Shown here piece after piece: positions 8,740 to 17,768 of a DNA stretch of 37,600 bases. The notes under the pieces were generated by a model, which worked only from the letters and a program-made list of their open reading frames with translations, was not told the DNA's origin and did no database searches. Every line of letters begins with the position of its first letter. Positions within the stretch are counted from its first letter, which is position 1. The stretch lies in NCBI GenBank assembly GCA_012034595.1, contig JAAUPE010000066.1, positions 1-37,600 of the forward strand. The letters are read 5' to 3'. The position numbers and the translations under genes were made by a program. The stretch comes from Calothrix sp. CSU_2_0 (GTDB taxonomy: Bacteria > Cyanobacteriota > Cyanobacteriia > Cyanobacteriales > Nostocaceae).

Positions 8740-11397
8740 ATGAAATTTTACTATTTACTAGTGTCTATTAAAGCCAAACTTCCTTTAATCGTTCTGTCTA
8801 CGTTGATAGTGCTAACACTTTTGCTGACAAATGCTTGTGGGCAGCAATTGTCTCCACAAAACTCCTCATCCACGGACGGAAATCGATCGCAAACACTAAG
8901 TCAAGCACCAACTCCAACATCTCACGTCACATTAGTACAAGCGAAAGCACCTCCGCAAGTACGCAAACGACAAAATACACCGTTAAAAAACTCCTTTAGT
9001 TGGCAAAATGTGAATATTCAAGGGATGGGTTATGTTACAGGGTTGGTAATATCCCCGCAAACTCCCAATGATGTGTATGTGCGAACCGATGTTGGTGGAG
9101 TTTATCGCTGCGATCGCACAAATAATTCCTGGTTTCCTTTAATGGATATGTTTAATACTAACTTTTCCAAAGGAGGAATCGGGGTTGAAAGCATTGCGGT
9201 TGATGCATCTAAACCCAACCGTATCTATGCAGCTGTCACTCGCAATAATTCCAGTTTTCAAGACGGTGATGGTAAGCAAAAATATAAATATTCCGGTGAA
9301 ATTATGGTTTCCGACAACCGGGGAGAGTCTTGGCAAGCAACTGGATTCGGGAAACATAATATATATGTTGGTGCAAACCAAGCATACCGTGCCGATACGG
9401 GTGAAAGATTAGCAGTTGATCCGAATAAATCTGGTTTAGTTTACTTTGCCTCCCGCCGTCACGGACTTTGGCGAAAAGAAGGTAGTCTGGATTGGGTAGA
9501 AGTCGCAGGTGGTTTACCCGCAGCCACCAGTTTACCAGAATATAAAAAATCCGATGGCAAAGATAACGAAGATATTCCCGGTTTTACATTTGTAGTCTTC
9601 GATAAATCCACAGGAAACCCAAATCAACCCACCCAAAATATTTATGTCGGGGTTCACGGTAGTGGAGTTTGGCAAAGTCAAGATGCTGGAAAAACTTGGC
9701 AAAATATCCAAGGTGCAGATAATCCTCTACGTGGTGCGATGGTGACAACCACTCCCTCCGGGAGTATCGCAGATAATGGTACGCTATATGTAGCTTTTGG
9801 AACTATCGGTGGTAACGGTAAAAACACCTCCGGTAGTCTGCGTAAATATGAAAATGGTGTATGGACGGAAATTACTCCCGATGGACAGGGACGAATGTAT
9901 TCAGGGGTAACAGTACAACCCAATCAAGCGAATACAGTCATGGCAATATCCGACAAATTTGTTTACCGTTCCACCAATGGAGGTAAAACTTGGGATAAAC
10001 AAACAATGGCAATGGGTGCATTTGATGCTAATCACCCCAAAGATACTGTAAATACTTCCGCACCAGGTTACTACCAAGCATACGCTTCCACAGGTGCAGC
10101 TTCGATTACCATTGACCCCAGCAATCCCCAACAAGTGTGGTGGACAAATGGTTGGGGAGTTGCCCGCACTGACGAAGTAACCGCCAAAAATCCCTCCTAT
10201 AGATGGATTATGAATAATTTGGAAGAATTGGACTCGAACATGGTGCGAGTTCCACCCAAACCTAAAGCGCAGGGAGGTGCAGATTTAATTAGTGCGGTAC
10301 AAGATAAAATTGGCTTTCGACACATCAACCACAACCAAGTACCCACCACAAGTATTAGTCCCAAAAATATACCCATTAATCCCGCTTTTAAATGGGCAAA
10401 TCCGGAATGGACAACTTACCCCCAACCCTTTCCCCACGTAGCAGGAGCAACGGGAATCGACTACTCCTACAACAATCCCGATCGCATTGCCTTTGTGGGT
10501 TTTCACCAATGGCAAGGGTTTTGGGGAATACATGGCACATCTAACGATAACGGTCAAACTTGGCAAGCATTTGCAACTATTCCGACTGAGGAACTGTGGA
10601 AAAACGATAAGTCAGGAACAGAAAAAGCAAGTGCGATCGCAGGACAAATTGCTATTTCTCCAACCAATCCCCAAAATATGGTTTGGGCACCGACTTGGGG
10701 AACTTGGACGCACTACACTAAAGATGGTGGCAAAACCTGGCAATTATCGCGAAATCTCAACCCGAACCCCAAACCAGAACCCTTTGATGAGAAAAATAAC
10801 GATCATCTGCATTACGCAGCGTTACCCAAATCCTGGGGTAACAGTATTAACCCGTGGGTGAGTTCGTATATTCTGGCAGCAGATCGAAAAGACTCCCAAG
10901 GCAAGACTTTTTATTATTTTGATGGTGGTGCGTTTTATTACAGTAATGATGGTGGGGCAAATTGGTACAAAAGTAAAGCTGATAAATTCCCTAGTTGGAT
11001 ACTTCGTCCTGCGATCGTTCCTAATCCCACACAGCAGGGTGACATCTGGATGAGTTTTGCTCGCAATCCTGAAGATGTCAATGCTAATCCTTTGTATCGT
11101 TCGACGGATGGGGGTAAGACTTTTAATATCGTCACATCTGTGAAAAGTTGCGAATTTATGGCTTTTGGTAAAGGTGCATCGGCAAAGATACCGTACATTT
11201 ATTTATTTGGAAAAGTAGGAAATGCGACAAAGGATACCATGTATAAGTCCCAGGATATGGGTAAAACTTGGGTTCCTATTAGTGACCCCGATGTATTACA
11301 ATTTCCAGGAATCACATATATGGAAGGTGATATGCGTACCTCTAATTTAGTATATGTGGCGCTGACGGGAAGAGGAATTATGGTAGGAAAAACATAA
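8740..11397 (+). CDS. GH74-like beta-propeller lipoprotein (xyloglucanase/BNR-repeat protein)
   Basis: An 885-residue exported protein. Residues about 14-35 form a signal peptide ending in the lipobox LLTNAC, so it is probably an outer-surface lipoprotein. The body is a tandem beta-propeller with GH74 hallmarks: GYVTGLVISPQTPNDVYVRTD followed by VGGVYRCD (the Asp in RTDVGG is the family's proposed catalytic acid), GVESIAVDASKPNRIYAAV, SDNRGESW, GERLAVDPNKSGLVYFASR and repeated BNR/Asp-box motifs such as STNGGKTW, SNDNGQTW, TKDGGKTW and STDGGKTF. GH74 enzymes are endo-acting xyloglucanases and the length matches the family's two-propeller core. It is next to a deacetylase and glycosyltransferases, so it may remodel the cell's own exopolysaccharide rather than plant glycan. 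The second catalytic Asp was not verified. Confidence 0.8.
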   Translation: MKFYYLLVSIKAKLPLIVLSTLIVLTLLLTNACGQQLSPQNSSSTDGNRSQTLSQAPTPTSHVTLVQAKAPPQVRKRQNTPLKNSFSWQNVNIQGMGYVTGLVISPQTPNDVYVRTDVGGVYRCDRTNNSWFPLMDMFNTNFSKGGIGVESIAVDASKPNRIYAAVTRNNSSFQDGDGKQKYKYSGEIMVSDNRGESWQATGFGKHNIYVGANQAYRADTGERLAVDPNKSGLVYFASRRHGLWRKEGSLDWVEVAGGLPAATSLPEYKKSDGKDNEDIPGFTFVVFDKSTGNPNQPTQNIYVGVHGSGVWQSQDAGKTWQNIQGADNPLRGAMVTTTPSGSIADNGTLYVAFGTIGGNGKNTSGSLRKYENGVWTEITPDGQGRMYSGVTVQPNQANTVMAISDKFVYRSTNGGKTWDKQTMAMGAFDANHPKDTVNTSAPGYYQAYASTGAASITIDPSNPQQVWWTNGWGVARTDEVTAKNPSYRWIMNNLEELDSNMVRVPPKPKAQGGADLISAVQDKIGFRHINHNQVPTTSISPKNIPINPAFKWANPEWTTYPQPFPHVAGATGIDYSYNNPDRIAFVGFHQWQGFWGIHGTSNDNGQTWQAFATIPTEELWKNDKSGTEKASAIAGQIAISPTNPQNMVWAPTWGTWTHYTKDGGKTWQLSRNLNPNPKPEPFDEKNNDHLHYAALPKSWGNSINPWVSSYILAADRKDSQGKTFYYFDGGAFYYSNDGGANWYKSKADKFPSWILRPAIVPNPTQQGDIWMSFARNPEDVNANPLYRSTDGGKTFNIVTSVKSCEFMAFGKGASAKIPYIYLFGKVGNATKDTMYKSQDMGKTWVPISDPDVLQFPGITYMEGDMRTSNLVYVALTGRGIMVGKT

Positions 11398-11401
11398 TGT
11401 A

Positions 11402-11423
11402 GAGACGCGATGTATCGCGTCTG
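11402..11423. repeat. Dispersed palindrome, second copy of the post-pgk repeat
   Basis: TGTAGAGACGCGAT...ATCGCGTCTG begins at the stop codon of the preceding gene and matches the palindrome at 4443-4464 with differences only in the centre and last stem base. It may act as a terminator. Confidence 0.6.
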
Positions 11424-11520
11424 TCTAGGAAAATTATGAATTACAAATTACAAATTATAAAGTCACCAAGTACCCGTAATATGAGAAACTTGTCGATTAA
11501 TAGTCGTAATATCTTTGATA

Positions 11521-12006
11521 ATGAGTAATACAATTTCTGATATTTCCGTGAAAACAATCAATGGGCAAGAAAAAGTACTCAGTGAGTATGCTGGAAAGGT
11601 GCTTTTGATTGTTAATGTTGCGTCTTATTGTGGTTATACTGGGCAATATAGCGGATTGGAAAAGTTAAACCAAAAGTACAAAGATGCGGGATTGCGGGTT
11701 TTGGGTTTTCCTTGTAACGATTTTGGAGCGCAGGAACCAGGAAGTAATGAAGAAATTGTCCAGTTTTGCGATCGCAATTATGGTGTGACTTTTGATTTAT
11801 TTGATAAGGTTAGTGCTAAAGGTGGTGATAAACATCCACTTTATGCTCGACTGACAAGTTCGGTTGAGCCAAAGGGTGATGTATCTTGGAATTTTGAGAA
11901 ATTTATCATTGCTAAAAATGGCGAAATTGTCGCACGTTTCAAAAGTGAAACAACACCAGAATCATTAGATTTAATTACAATAATTGAAAGAGAGTTAACA
12001 AAATAG
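11521..12006 (+). CDS. Glutathione peroxidase-family thiol peroxidase
   Basis: A 161-residue protein of the glutathione peroxidase family, which reduces hydrogen peroxide and lipid hydroperoxides. The active-site segment [12 protein letters not shown] has Cys where animal enzymes use selenocysteine. The Gln that activates it lies near [18 protein letters not shown], and the conserved Trp/Asn pair appears as [10 protein letters not shown]. Cyanobacterial members of this type generally use NADPH or thioredoxin rather than glutathione, so the name marks the family, not the donor. ATG 11521 is preferred over a TTG two codons upstream. No clear ribosome binding site is seen. Confidence 0.9.
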   Translation: MSNTISDISVKTINGQEKVLSEYAGKVLLIVNVASYCGYTGQYSGLEKLNQKYKDAGLRVLGFPCNDFGAQEPGSNEEIVQFCDRNYGVTFDLFDKVSAKGGDKHPLYARLTSSVEPKGDVSWNFEKFIIAKNGEIVARFKSETTPESLDLITIIERELTK

Positions 12007-12053
12007 TTATTGGATATTTATTAGTAAGTAATGGGTGATGGGTAATTGTTATG

Positions 12054-12110
12054 CCCAATCCCCAATCCCCAATCCCCAATGCCCAATCCCCAATCCCCAA
12101 TTCCCAATTT
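12054..12110. repeat. Heptamer tandem repeat CCCAATC
   Basis: About eight head-to-tail copies of CCCAATC/CCCAATG/CCCAATT just before the next gene. This is a short tandemly repeated repetitive (STRR) sequence of the kind known from Nostoc and Calothrix. It lies just upstream of the ATG and should not be read as coding. Confidence 0.8.
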
Positions 12111-12116
12111 AAATTT

Positions 12117-12938
12117 ATGAATGTTGCAATAATTGGTTGTGGTTATGTTGGTACTGCGGTTGCTAAATATTGGCAGCAGAAAATGACTTTGGTGATAACA
12201 GCAACTACCACTACACAGGAACGTGTTCAAGAATTACAAAATATTGCTCAAAAAGTTGTTGTTTTACAAGGAAGCAATATCGAAGGTTTAGAATCAGTTT
12301 TACACGGTCAAGATTGTGTGTTGTTGAGTGTTGCACCAAATCGCGGTATTTCCTATCAGGAGACTTATTTACAAACTGCTAAAACGGTTGTGGAGGCAAT
12401 TAAGAAATCTTCGATTAAACAACTTATATATACGAGTACTTGTTCGGTATATGGTGATAAAAATGGTGTTTTAGTTGATGAAGAAACACCAACTGAGCCA
12501 AAGAATGAAAACCAAAGCACACTGAATGAAACTGAGCAAGTTTTACTGACAGAATTAAAAGATAAATTACATGTGTGTATTTTACGATTAGGTGGGATTT
12601 ATGGTGTAAATCGCGAACTTGTAAAAATCTATAGTCGAATTGCCGGAAAAACCCGTCCAGGGGATGGTAGCGAAGCCGCAAACTGGATTCATTTAGATGA
12701 TATTGTGGGAGCAATAGAGTTTGCTCGACACTATCATTTAGTAGGGATTTATAATTTAGTTGATGATGCTAATTTATCCAGTCGTGAAATTTGCGATCGC
12801 GTTTGCGAAGTCCATAATTTACCCAAGGTAACATGGGATGCTTCACAATCGAGCGATCGCTATTACAATGCTAGAATTTCTAACCAAAAAATCAAAGATG
12901 CTGGCTATAAGTTGATTCATCCACAAATGCTTTTCTAA
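12117..12938 (+). CDS. NAD(P)-dependent epimerase/dehydratase-like SDR protein
   Basis: A 273-residue extended short-chain dehydrogenase/reductase. The dinucleotide-binding loop is at the very N-terminus ([18 protein letters not shown], residues 2-19). [10 protein letters not shown] (about 102-111) supplies the Ser and Tyr of the active site, and ILRLGGIYG and [11 protein letters not shown] are typical epimerase/dehydratase segments. The Lys usually four residues after the active Tyr is not in its standard place, so catalysis is uncertain; YeeZ-like proteins of this group share the feature. ATG 12117 is chosen because an upstream extension would translate the heptamer repeat array. Confidence 0.82.
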   Translation: MNVAIIGCGYVGTAVAKYWQQKMTLVITATTTTQERVQELQNIAQKVVVLQGSNIEGLESVLHGQDCVLLSVAPNRGISYQETYLQTAKTVVEAIKKSSIKQLIYTSTCSVYGDKNGVLVDEETPTEPKNENQSTLNETEQVLLTELKDKLHVCILRLGGIYGVNRELVKIYSRIAGKTRPGDGSEAANWIHLDDIVGAIEFARHYHLVGIYNLVDDANLSSREICDRVCEVHNLPKVTWDASQSSDRYYNARISNQKIKDAGYKLIHPQMLF

Positions 12939-13022
12939 ACTTAATTTCAAGTTCACAATTACAACTTACAATCAAACTTAAATTATCAAATTTAAATTAA
13001 AACTTAATTACAAGCTAACGTT

Positions 13023-13978
13023 ATGATTACTCAAGATAAAATTTCAAATCCAACTCAGTTCTATACTTGGGAAAAATATAATTGTTCCTACGAAGTCCAA
13101 AATCCAAATGGTAATAATATACCTTTGGTATTAATTCATCCTATTGGTGTTGGTTTATCACGAAAATTTTGGAGCAACTTTTGTATTGAATGGGAAAAAA
13201 ATAATAATTCTAGTTATAATCCCAATCATAATTTAAATCCAATATTTAGTCCTGATTTGTTAGGTTGCGGTGATGGAGATATGCCAAAACTAGCTTATAC
13301 TAGTGATATTTGGGCAAAACAGTTAAAGTATTTTATTGAAAATATTATTCAAAATAACATTCAAGATAACGAAAAATCTACTCAAAAATCTGTAATCTTA
13401 GTAGTGCAAGGTGCTTTGTTTACTGTTGCGCTAGAATTGGTCAAAATAGCTCCAGATTTAGTAGAAAAAATTGTCATTTCTGCTCCTCCTCCTTATAATT
13501 TGATTAGCGAGGGAACGGCAGAATGGAGAAAAAATTAGCTTGGTCTATTTTTAGTTCTCCATTTGGTAATTTATTTTATCGCTATGCACGGACAGAAAAA
13601 TTTCTGCGTAATTTCTCGATTCGCAGACTATTTTTTAGTAGTGAATCTGTTGATTCTCAATGGTTAAATCCATTAATTACAGGTTCGATAAATATGGCAA
13701 GTCGCTATGCTGTATTCTCATTTTTAGCAGGATTTTGGCGTAAAAATTATAGTGATGCAATTAAATCTATTCAACAACCGACATTAATTGTATTAGGTGA
13801 AGGTACAACTAGTGTCAGCAAAAAAGGAATTACTAAAACAGCAAATGAATGGTTAGCTGATTATTTAAATGTTTTTCCGCAAAGTCAAGGGAAGATTATT
13901 TCCGGAAGAAATGTTTTACCCTATGAGTCAGCAGTTGAATTTGTTAGTGCAGTTAGTTCATTTTTAGTTAATAGTTAG
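13023..13978 (+). pseudogene. Alpha/beta hydrolase, frameshifted
   Basis: Two frames join into one alpha/beta hydrolase of about 318 residues. The first frame gives LVLIHPIGVGLSRKFW (the oxyanion-hole HP/G motif, about residues 36-51), SPDLLGCGDGD and VILVVQGALFTVALELV, where the nucleophile elbow is G-A-L instead of the usual S-x-G. It then ends in TAEWRKN. The second frame continues KLAWSIFSSPFGNLFYRYAR and carries QPTLIVLGEG and the C-terminal FPQSQGKIISGRNVLPYESAVEFV. A missing A in the run at about 13527-13532 (A6 where A7 gives WRKKLAWS) explains the break, and the span is 3n+2. The nucleophile loss suggests a non-catalytic or divergent hydrolase. Sequencing error is likely. Confidence 0.8.
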
Positions 13979-14001
13979 GGTTGAATTATAACTCTTATTC
14001 C

Positions 14002-14634
14002 CTACTCCCTATTCATCAAATAATAATGCCAGAGAATACGTGTTGCAACAGCACGAAATGGTCGCCATTTTTCGGCAATTTTTTCTATCTCTTGATGAGT
14101 GGGACGTATGGGTAAATTTTTAAGTTTTTGATATGCTAAAATGACACCCAAATCACCTTTCGGAAAAGCATCTGGACGCTGTAAAGACATCATTAAATAA
14201 ATATCTATTGTCCATTCTCCAATTCCTTTGATTTTGATTAATTCTTGTCTTAAAATAGCTTCATCTGCTCGTTCTAATGTATCTAAATCGAGTTGTCCAC
14301 TAGTTATTGCATTTGCTAAATTGCGAGTATATAAAATTTTCTGACGACTTAAACCGACTGCTTGTAATTGTCCATCATCAAGCTTGAGGAAGTTCTCTGG
14401 TGATAGCGGTATTATTAAACTTTGCAAACGGTTATAAATAGAATTTGCTGCTGCTACTGAAACTTGCTGTCCTAAAATTATGCGTATCAGTCCAATAAAA
14501 CCTTTTTCCCGTTCCCAATTTGGTGGATAACCGTAGGTTTCAATAATATATGCCAAATCACAATCGCATTTCGTCAGTTCTTGGATTGCTTGTGCGATCG
14601 TTTCTTCTGTAAGAGGTTGAATAGGTGTTAGCAT
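14002..14634 (-). CDS. alkA: AlkA-type DNA-3-methyladenine glycosylase
   Basis: A 210-residue helix-hairpin-helix glycosylase that removes alkylated purines in base excision repair. The HhH-GPD signature is complete: LGQQVSVAAANSIYNRL, then IKIKGIGEWTIDIYLM (the hairpin) followed by PDAFPKGDLGV, in which the Asp of GDLGV is the catalytic acid. The N-terminal domain of E. coli AlkA is absent, as in many short bacterial AlkA/MAG-like enzymes. It follows the EamA transporter gene by about 8-25 bases and, through it, ada, so the three form an alkylation-response operon. ATG 14634 is taken; a TTG at 14652 is an alternative. Confidence 0.88.
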   Translation of the reverse strand: MLTPIQPLTEETIAQAIQELTKCDCDLAYIIETYGYPPNWEREKGFIGLIRIILGQQVSVAAANSIYNRLQSLIIPLSPENFLKLDDGQLQAVGLSRQKILYTRNLANAITSGQLDLDTLERADEAILRQELIKIKGIGEWTIDIYLMMSLQRPDAFPKGDLGVILAYQKLKNLPIRPTHQEIEKIAEKWRPFRAVATRILWHYYLMNRE

Positions 14635-14659
14635 ATCGTAATTTATATCCAATTTTTCT

Positions 14660-15550
14660 CTAATTTTCGTCTAATTTTTTATTAAACAAACCTGTAAATA
14701 AATCGTTAATAATTGCCGTACCAAGTAAAATTAAACTACAACCAAATATCATCGATTGCGTAATTTCTTCTTGAAGGAAAATCTTACCCCAAATCATTGC
14801 AAAAACTGGTATTAAATAAGTAACCGTTAGAGATTTAGTAGCACCAACGCTATTTAATAAGCGGAAATATAGGATATAAGAACAAGCTGTTGAAAATAAA
14901 GAAAGTACGATAACTGCAAAAATGACTGTGGTTGTAGGTAGTTGTGTCGGTACTGTAAAAGGCATTAATGGTAATAGTATGATTGCTGCACTTAATAAAT
15001 TACCTGTTGCGATCGCTAATGCTGAAACTTCTGATAAATGTTTTTTTGCGTATGGTGCTGCAACTGCGTATAAAAATGCTGCTAAAAATGCTCCACTCAC
15101 TGAATATACAAATGATTGTGTGATTACAAAATTTTTCCAACCTACTATAATCACGACTCCAGCGAATCCAATTATTAATCCAACTATGCGATTAATTGTT
15201 AGTTTTTCTTTTAGCCAAATAGAAGCAACAACTGTCCCAAATAAAGGACTAGTTGCATTTAAAATTGAATTGAAACCAGAAGGTAAGAATTGTGATGCAA
15301 ATGCAAATAATACAAATGGAATTGCTGTCCCAATACAACCTATTACCATTATTGGGATTATATTTCTGCGAATTTCCCCTAATAGCTGAAAGTAGATTGT
15401 AAATAAAAGTAGTACTAAACCTGCTAATAAAACGCGGATTTCAATTAACCAAATAGGACCAATAATCGGGGCAGCAATTCGCAAAAATAAGAATGAACCA
15501 CCCCAAAGTCCTGCTAATATTAAAAGTTGAATTATATCGATTATTTTCAT
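14660..15550 (-). CDS. EamA/DMT-superfamily transporter
   Basis: A 296-residue membrane protein with ten predicted helices in two homologous EamA repeats. The first repeat opens IIQLLILAGLWGGSFLFLR and the second includes SGAFLAAFLYAVAAPYAKKH. Members export metabolites, amino acids or drugs, and the substrate is unknown. The start at 15550 overlaps the ada stop codon by 4 bases (ATGA), which shows translational coupling; a longer start would reach into ada. Its place between ada and alkA hints at a role in the alkylation response or simply at hitch-hiking. Confidence 0.85.
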   Translation of the reverse strand: MKIIDIIQLLILAGLWGGSFLFLRIAAPIIGPIWLIEIRVLLAGLVLLLFTIYFQLLGEIRRNIIPIMVIGCIGTAIPFVLFAFASQFLPSGFNSILNATSPLFGTVVASIWLKEKLTINRIVGLIIGFAGVVIIVGWKNFVITQSFVYSVSGAFLAAFLYAVAAPYAKKHLSEVSALAIATGNLLSAAIILLPLMPFTVPTQLPTTTVIFAVIVLSLFSTACSYILYFRLLNSVGATKSLTVTYLIPVFAMIWGKIFLQEEITQSMIFGCSLILLGTAIINDLFTGLFNKKLDEN

Positions 15551-16586
15551 TCTTTTCTTTCTGTTTCTAAGAGTTGCTTTTTCCTTTCCAATCCCCATTC
15601 ATATCCACCCAAACTTCCATCACTCCGTAGAATACGATGGCAGGGAATGACTAATGCGACTGGGTTTGCACCACAAGCAGTTCCAACTGCACGTACTGCA
15701 TTCGGTGTACCAATTTCACGGGCAATTTCTGCATAGGTACGGGTTTCTCCATAGGGAATTTTTTGTAATGCTTGCCAAACTTGGATTTGAAATGCTGTTC
15801 CCCGAATATCCAATGGTAAGTCTAAATGAGGTTCGCTTCCGACTATAAAATTTAGGATTGTTTGTACCCAATCTCGATATGCGGAGTCGTCACGCTGAAT
15901 ATTTGCTTGGTGAAATTCTTGATATAAACAATGTTCTAATTCCTCGATATTATCGCCCAATTTTAGCGAGCAAATTCCTTTTTCAGTCATTCCTACAAGT
16001 AAATATCCTAATGTGGATAATTCTATTGTGTAAGTAATATTAATACCTCTTCCAGCTTGCTGATATTTTTTAGGTGTCATTCCTAACTGTATGGCAGATT
16101 TTTCATATAAATTACTACTCGAATTGTAACCAGTTTCATATAAAGCATTTGCGACATTTGTACCCGACTTTAAACTAATTTTGAGTTGTTTTAATCGCTG
16201 TGCTTCAATATATTGATGAGGTGTAACACCAACAATTCTTTTGAAATTGCGTTGTAAATGGTAGAGACTGAAGTCAAATTTTTGTGCCAAATCTTTTAAT
16301 GTCGGAGGATTATCTAATTGTATTGCGATTAGGTCACATATTTGTTGGATTAATTCCAGATGTGGTTCTGCTGTAATTTGATTTGGACGACAGCGCAAAC
16401 AAGCACGAAACCTGATTTTTCAGCAGTTTCACAGTTGGAGAAAAATCTGACATTTTTTCGGTGTGGTTTCCGGGATGGGCAAGATGGACGACAATATATT
16501 TTGGTAGAAATAACACCGTAAACAAATAAGCGATCGCATGTAAAATCCTTTTCTAAAACAACTTGCCAATATTCATCTTCGTGCAT
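15547..16586 (-). pseudogene. ada: Ada: AraC regulator / O6-methylguanine-DNA methyltransferase, frameshifted
   Basis: Two frames join into a full-length Ada of about 346 residues. The N-terminal zinc/phosphotriester domain reads FYGVISTKIYCRPSCPSRKP-like text (here VYGVIST). It should end in RACLRCRPNQ, but the frame breaks at TTC-GTG near 16407: restoring one C gives F-R-A-C-L-R-C. The second frame holds an AraC-type helix-turn-helix domain (about TLKDLAQKFDFSLYHLQRNFKR), then the O6-alkylguanine transferase domain with the acceptor Cys in VIPCHRI. Ada repairs methyl phosphotriesters and O6-methylguanine, then activates its own operon. The span is 3n+2, fitting a single deletion, and may be a base-calling error since the downstream operon looks intact. 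Confidence 0.88.
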
Positions 16587-16679
16587 CTAATTATCCTCGC
16601 GATTCTTCACTTGTATTGAGATTAACCGATTGGATTGAGCAAAATCTACCTGTTTCTTGCGCTCGATATTTAATAAAGC

Positions 16680-17159
16680 TCAACAGTCATAATTATTCGC
16701 ATATTCGAGTACTCTTTCCCAACCCCATCTCCATGCAGTTTCTACGAGCATTTCTTTGCCATTGGTGAATTTAATATATTCTCGACTTTCATCGATAAAA
16801 ACATCCGCTACTAAGCGATTTCGTACATCATTTCCCCAGATTTTTGCTGCACCATCCCACCATTTTTGACCTTGAGATTTTAACCCTTCGATATTTAGAA
16901 AATCATCATCCCATTCTTTTGGTTTCCATTGTTCGGTTAAAGCACGAAATAATATTTGGTTAGGTACAATTTCTTTTTTCTGTTCGTGTAACCACAAGCT
17001 ATAACTAATTGCTGCTCGCAAAGCATCTTCAAGTCCAAAAATACAATTTTCTAGAGCATCTTGAATATGATTATTGGCAAAGTTGACACCAATCGCTATC
17101 AAAGCAGGTTCGTATTTTTTAAAAATTTCGTATTCTATTGAATCTTTATCCCACAGCAC
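16680..17159 (-). CDS. Conserved hypothetical protein, 159 aa
   Basis: I do not recognise the family. The protein is soluble and acidic, with no signal peptide, and is rich in Trp toward the C-terminus (QKWWDGAAKIW, ETAWRWGWERV). The middle (ALENCIFGLEDALRAAISYSLWLHE) looks helical. A GTG start at 17159 is supported by GAGG ten bases upstream. It lies upstream of ada on the same strand with a 93-bp gap and is not obviously part of that operon. Confidence 0.65.
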   Translation of the reverse strand: MLWDKDSIEYEIFKKYEPALIAIGVNFANNHIQDALENCIFGLEDALRAAISYSLWLHEQKKEIVPNQILFRALTEQWKPKEWDDDFLNIEGLKSQGQKWWDGAAKIWGNDVRNRLVADVFIDESREYIKFTNGKEMLVETAWRWGWERVLEYANNYDC

Positions 17160-17768
17160 GCTTAAGTATCCTCTTTTTTGCTACAGTACTATTAATGAAA
17201 AAACCAGGAGGTAGAAGGTAGAAGGCAGAAATCAGAAGTCAGAAGTCAGAAGTTAGAAGTTAGAAAACATCAATTAAAATATTAAGTGTAAAAATAAAGG
17301 TGAAGTAGCATTATTTAGGAAACATAATTAAAGATGTAAAAATACGATTTGAATTTTTTAATAATTAATGAAACTGAAAATTGTATTTTGTAAAGATTTT
17401 ATTTAAAATAACCTTCAGTAAGTAGGTAAAAATCTCATATATTTAAAGACAGGCATTTTCTATAAATAGGATATCCTTGTTTAAATCTTATGCTTTCTAA
17501 ATTTGTCAAACACGGGAAACAAGCTTATTGATACTCAACGATTTATTTATAGAGTATTCTCAATTCTGACTCCCAAATTATTCTTCATCTTTATCTATTT
17601 TGGCATATACAGGAAAAAGCTTGTAGGAGAAAGAGAGAAGATGCCTTATGATTGAGAATTGCAAGATGCTAAAAGCATTAAGTACAGAGCGAATCCTACG
17701 GAGATTATTACAGTAGCTTATTTAAGTCACAAGCTGATAATATAGGGTAAATTTACAGGTATATTCTC
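17160..17768. other. Intergenic region with a heptamer STRR array
   Basis: No gene is supported. The left part (17206-17266) is an AGAAGTC/AGAAGTT/AGAAGGC heptamer tandem repeat. The rest is AT-rich and should hold the promoter of the CPBP protease gene. Confidence 0.5.
17206..17266. repeat. Heptamer tandem repeat, AGAAGTC type
   Basis: About eight degenerate head-to-tail heptamers (GTAGAAG, GCAGAAA, TCAGAAG twice or more, TTAGAAG twice). This is a second STRR family, different from the CCCAATC array at 12054. Confidence 0.75.

Noticed and set aside
12051-12116. N-terminal extension of the SDR protein
   Set aside because: It translates the CCCAATC heptamer array; ATG 12117 gives the normal Rossmann start.
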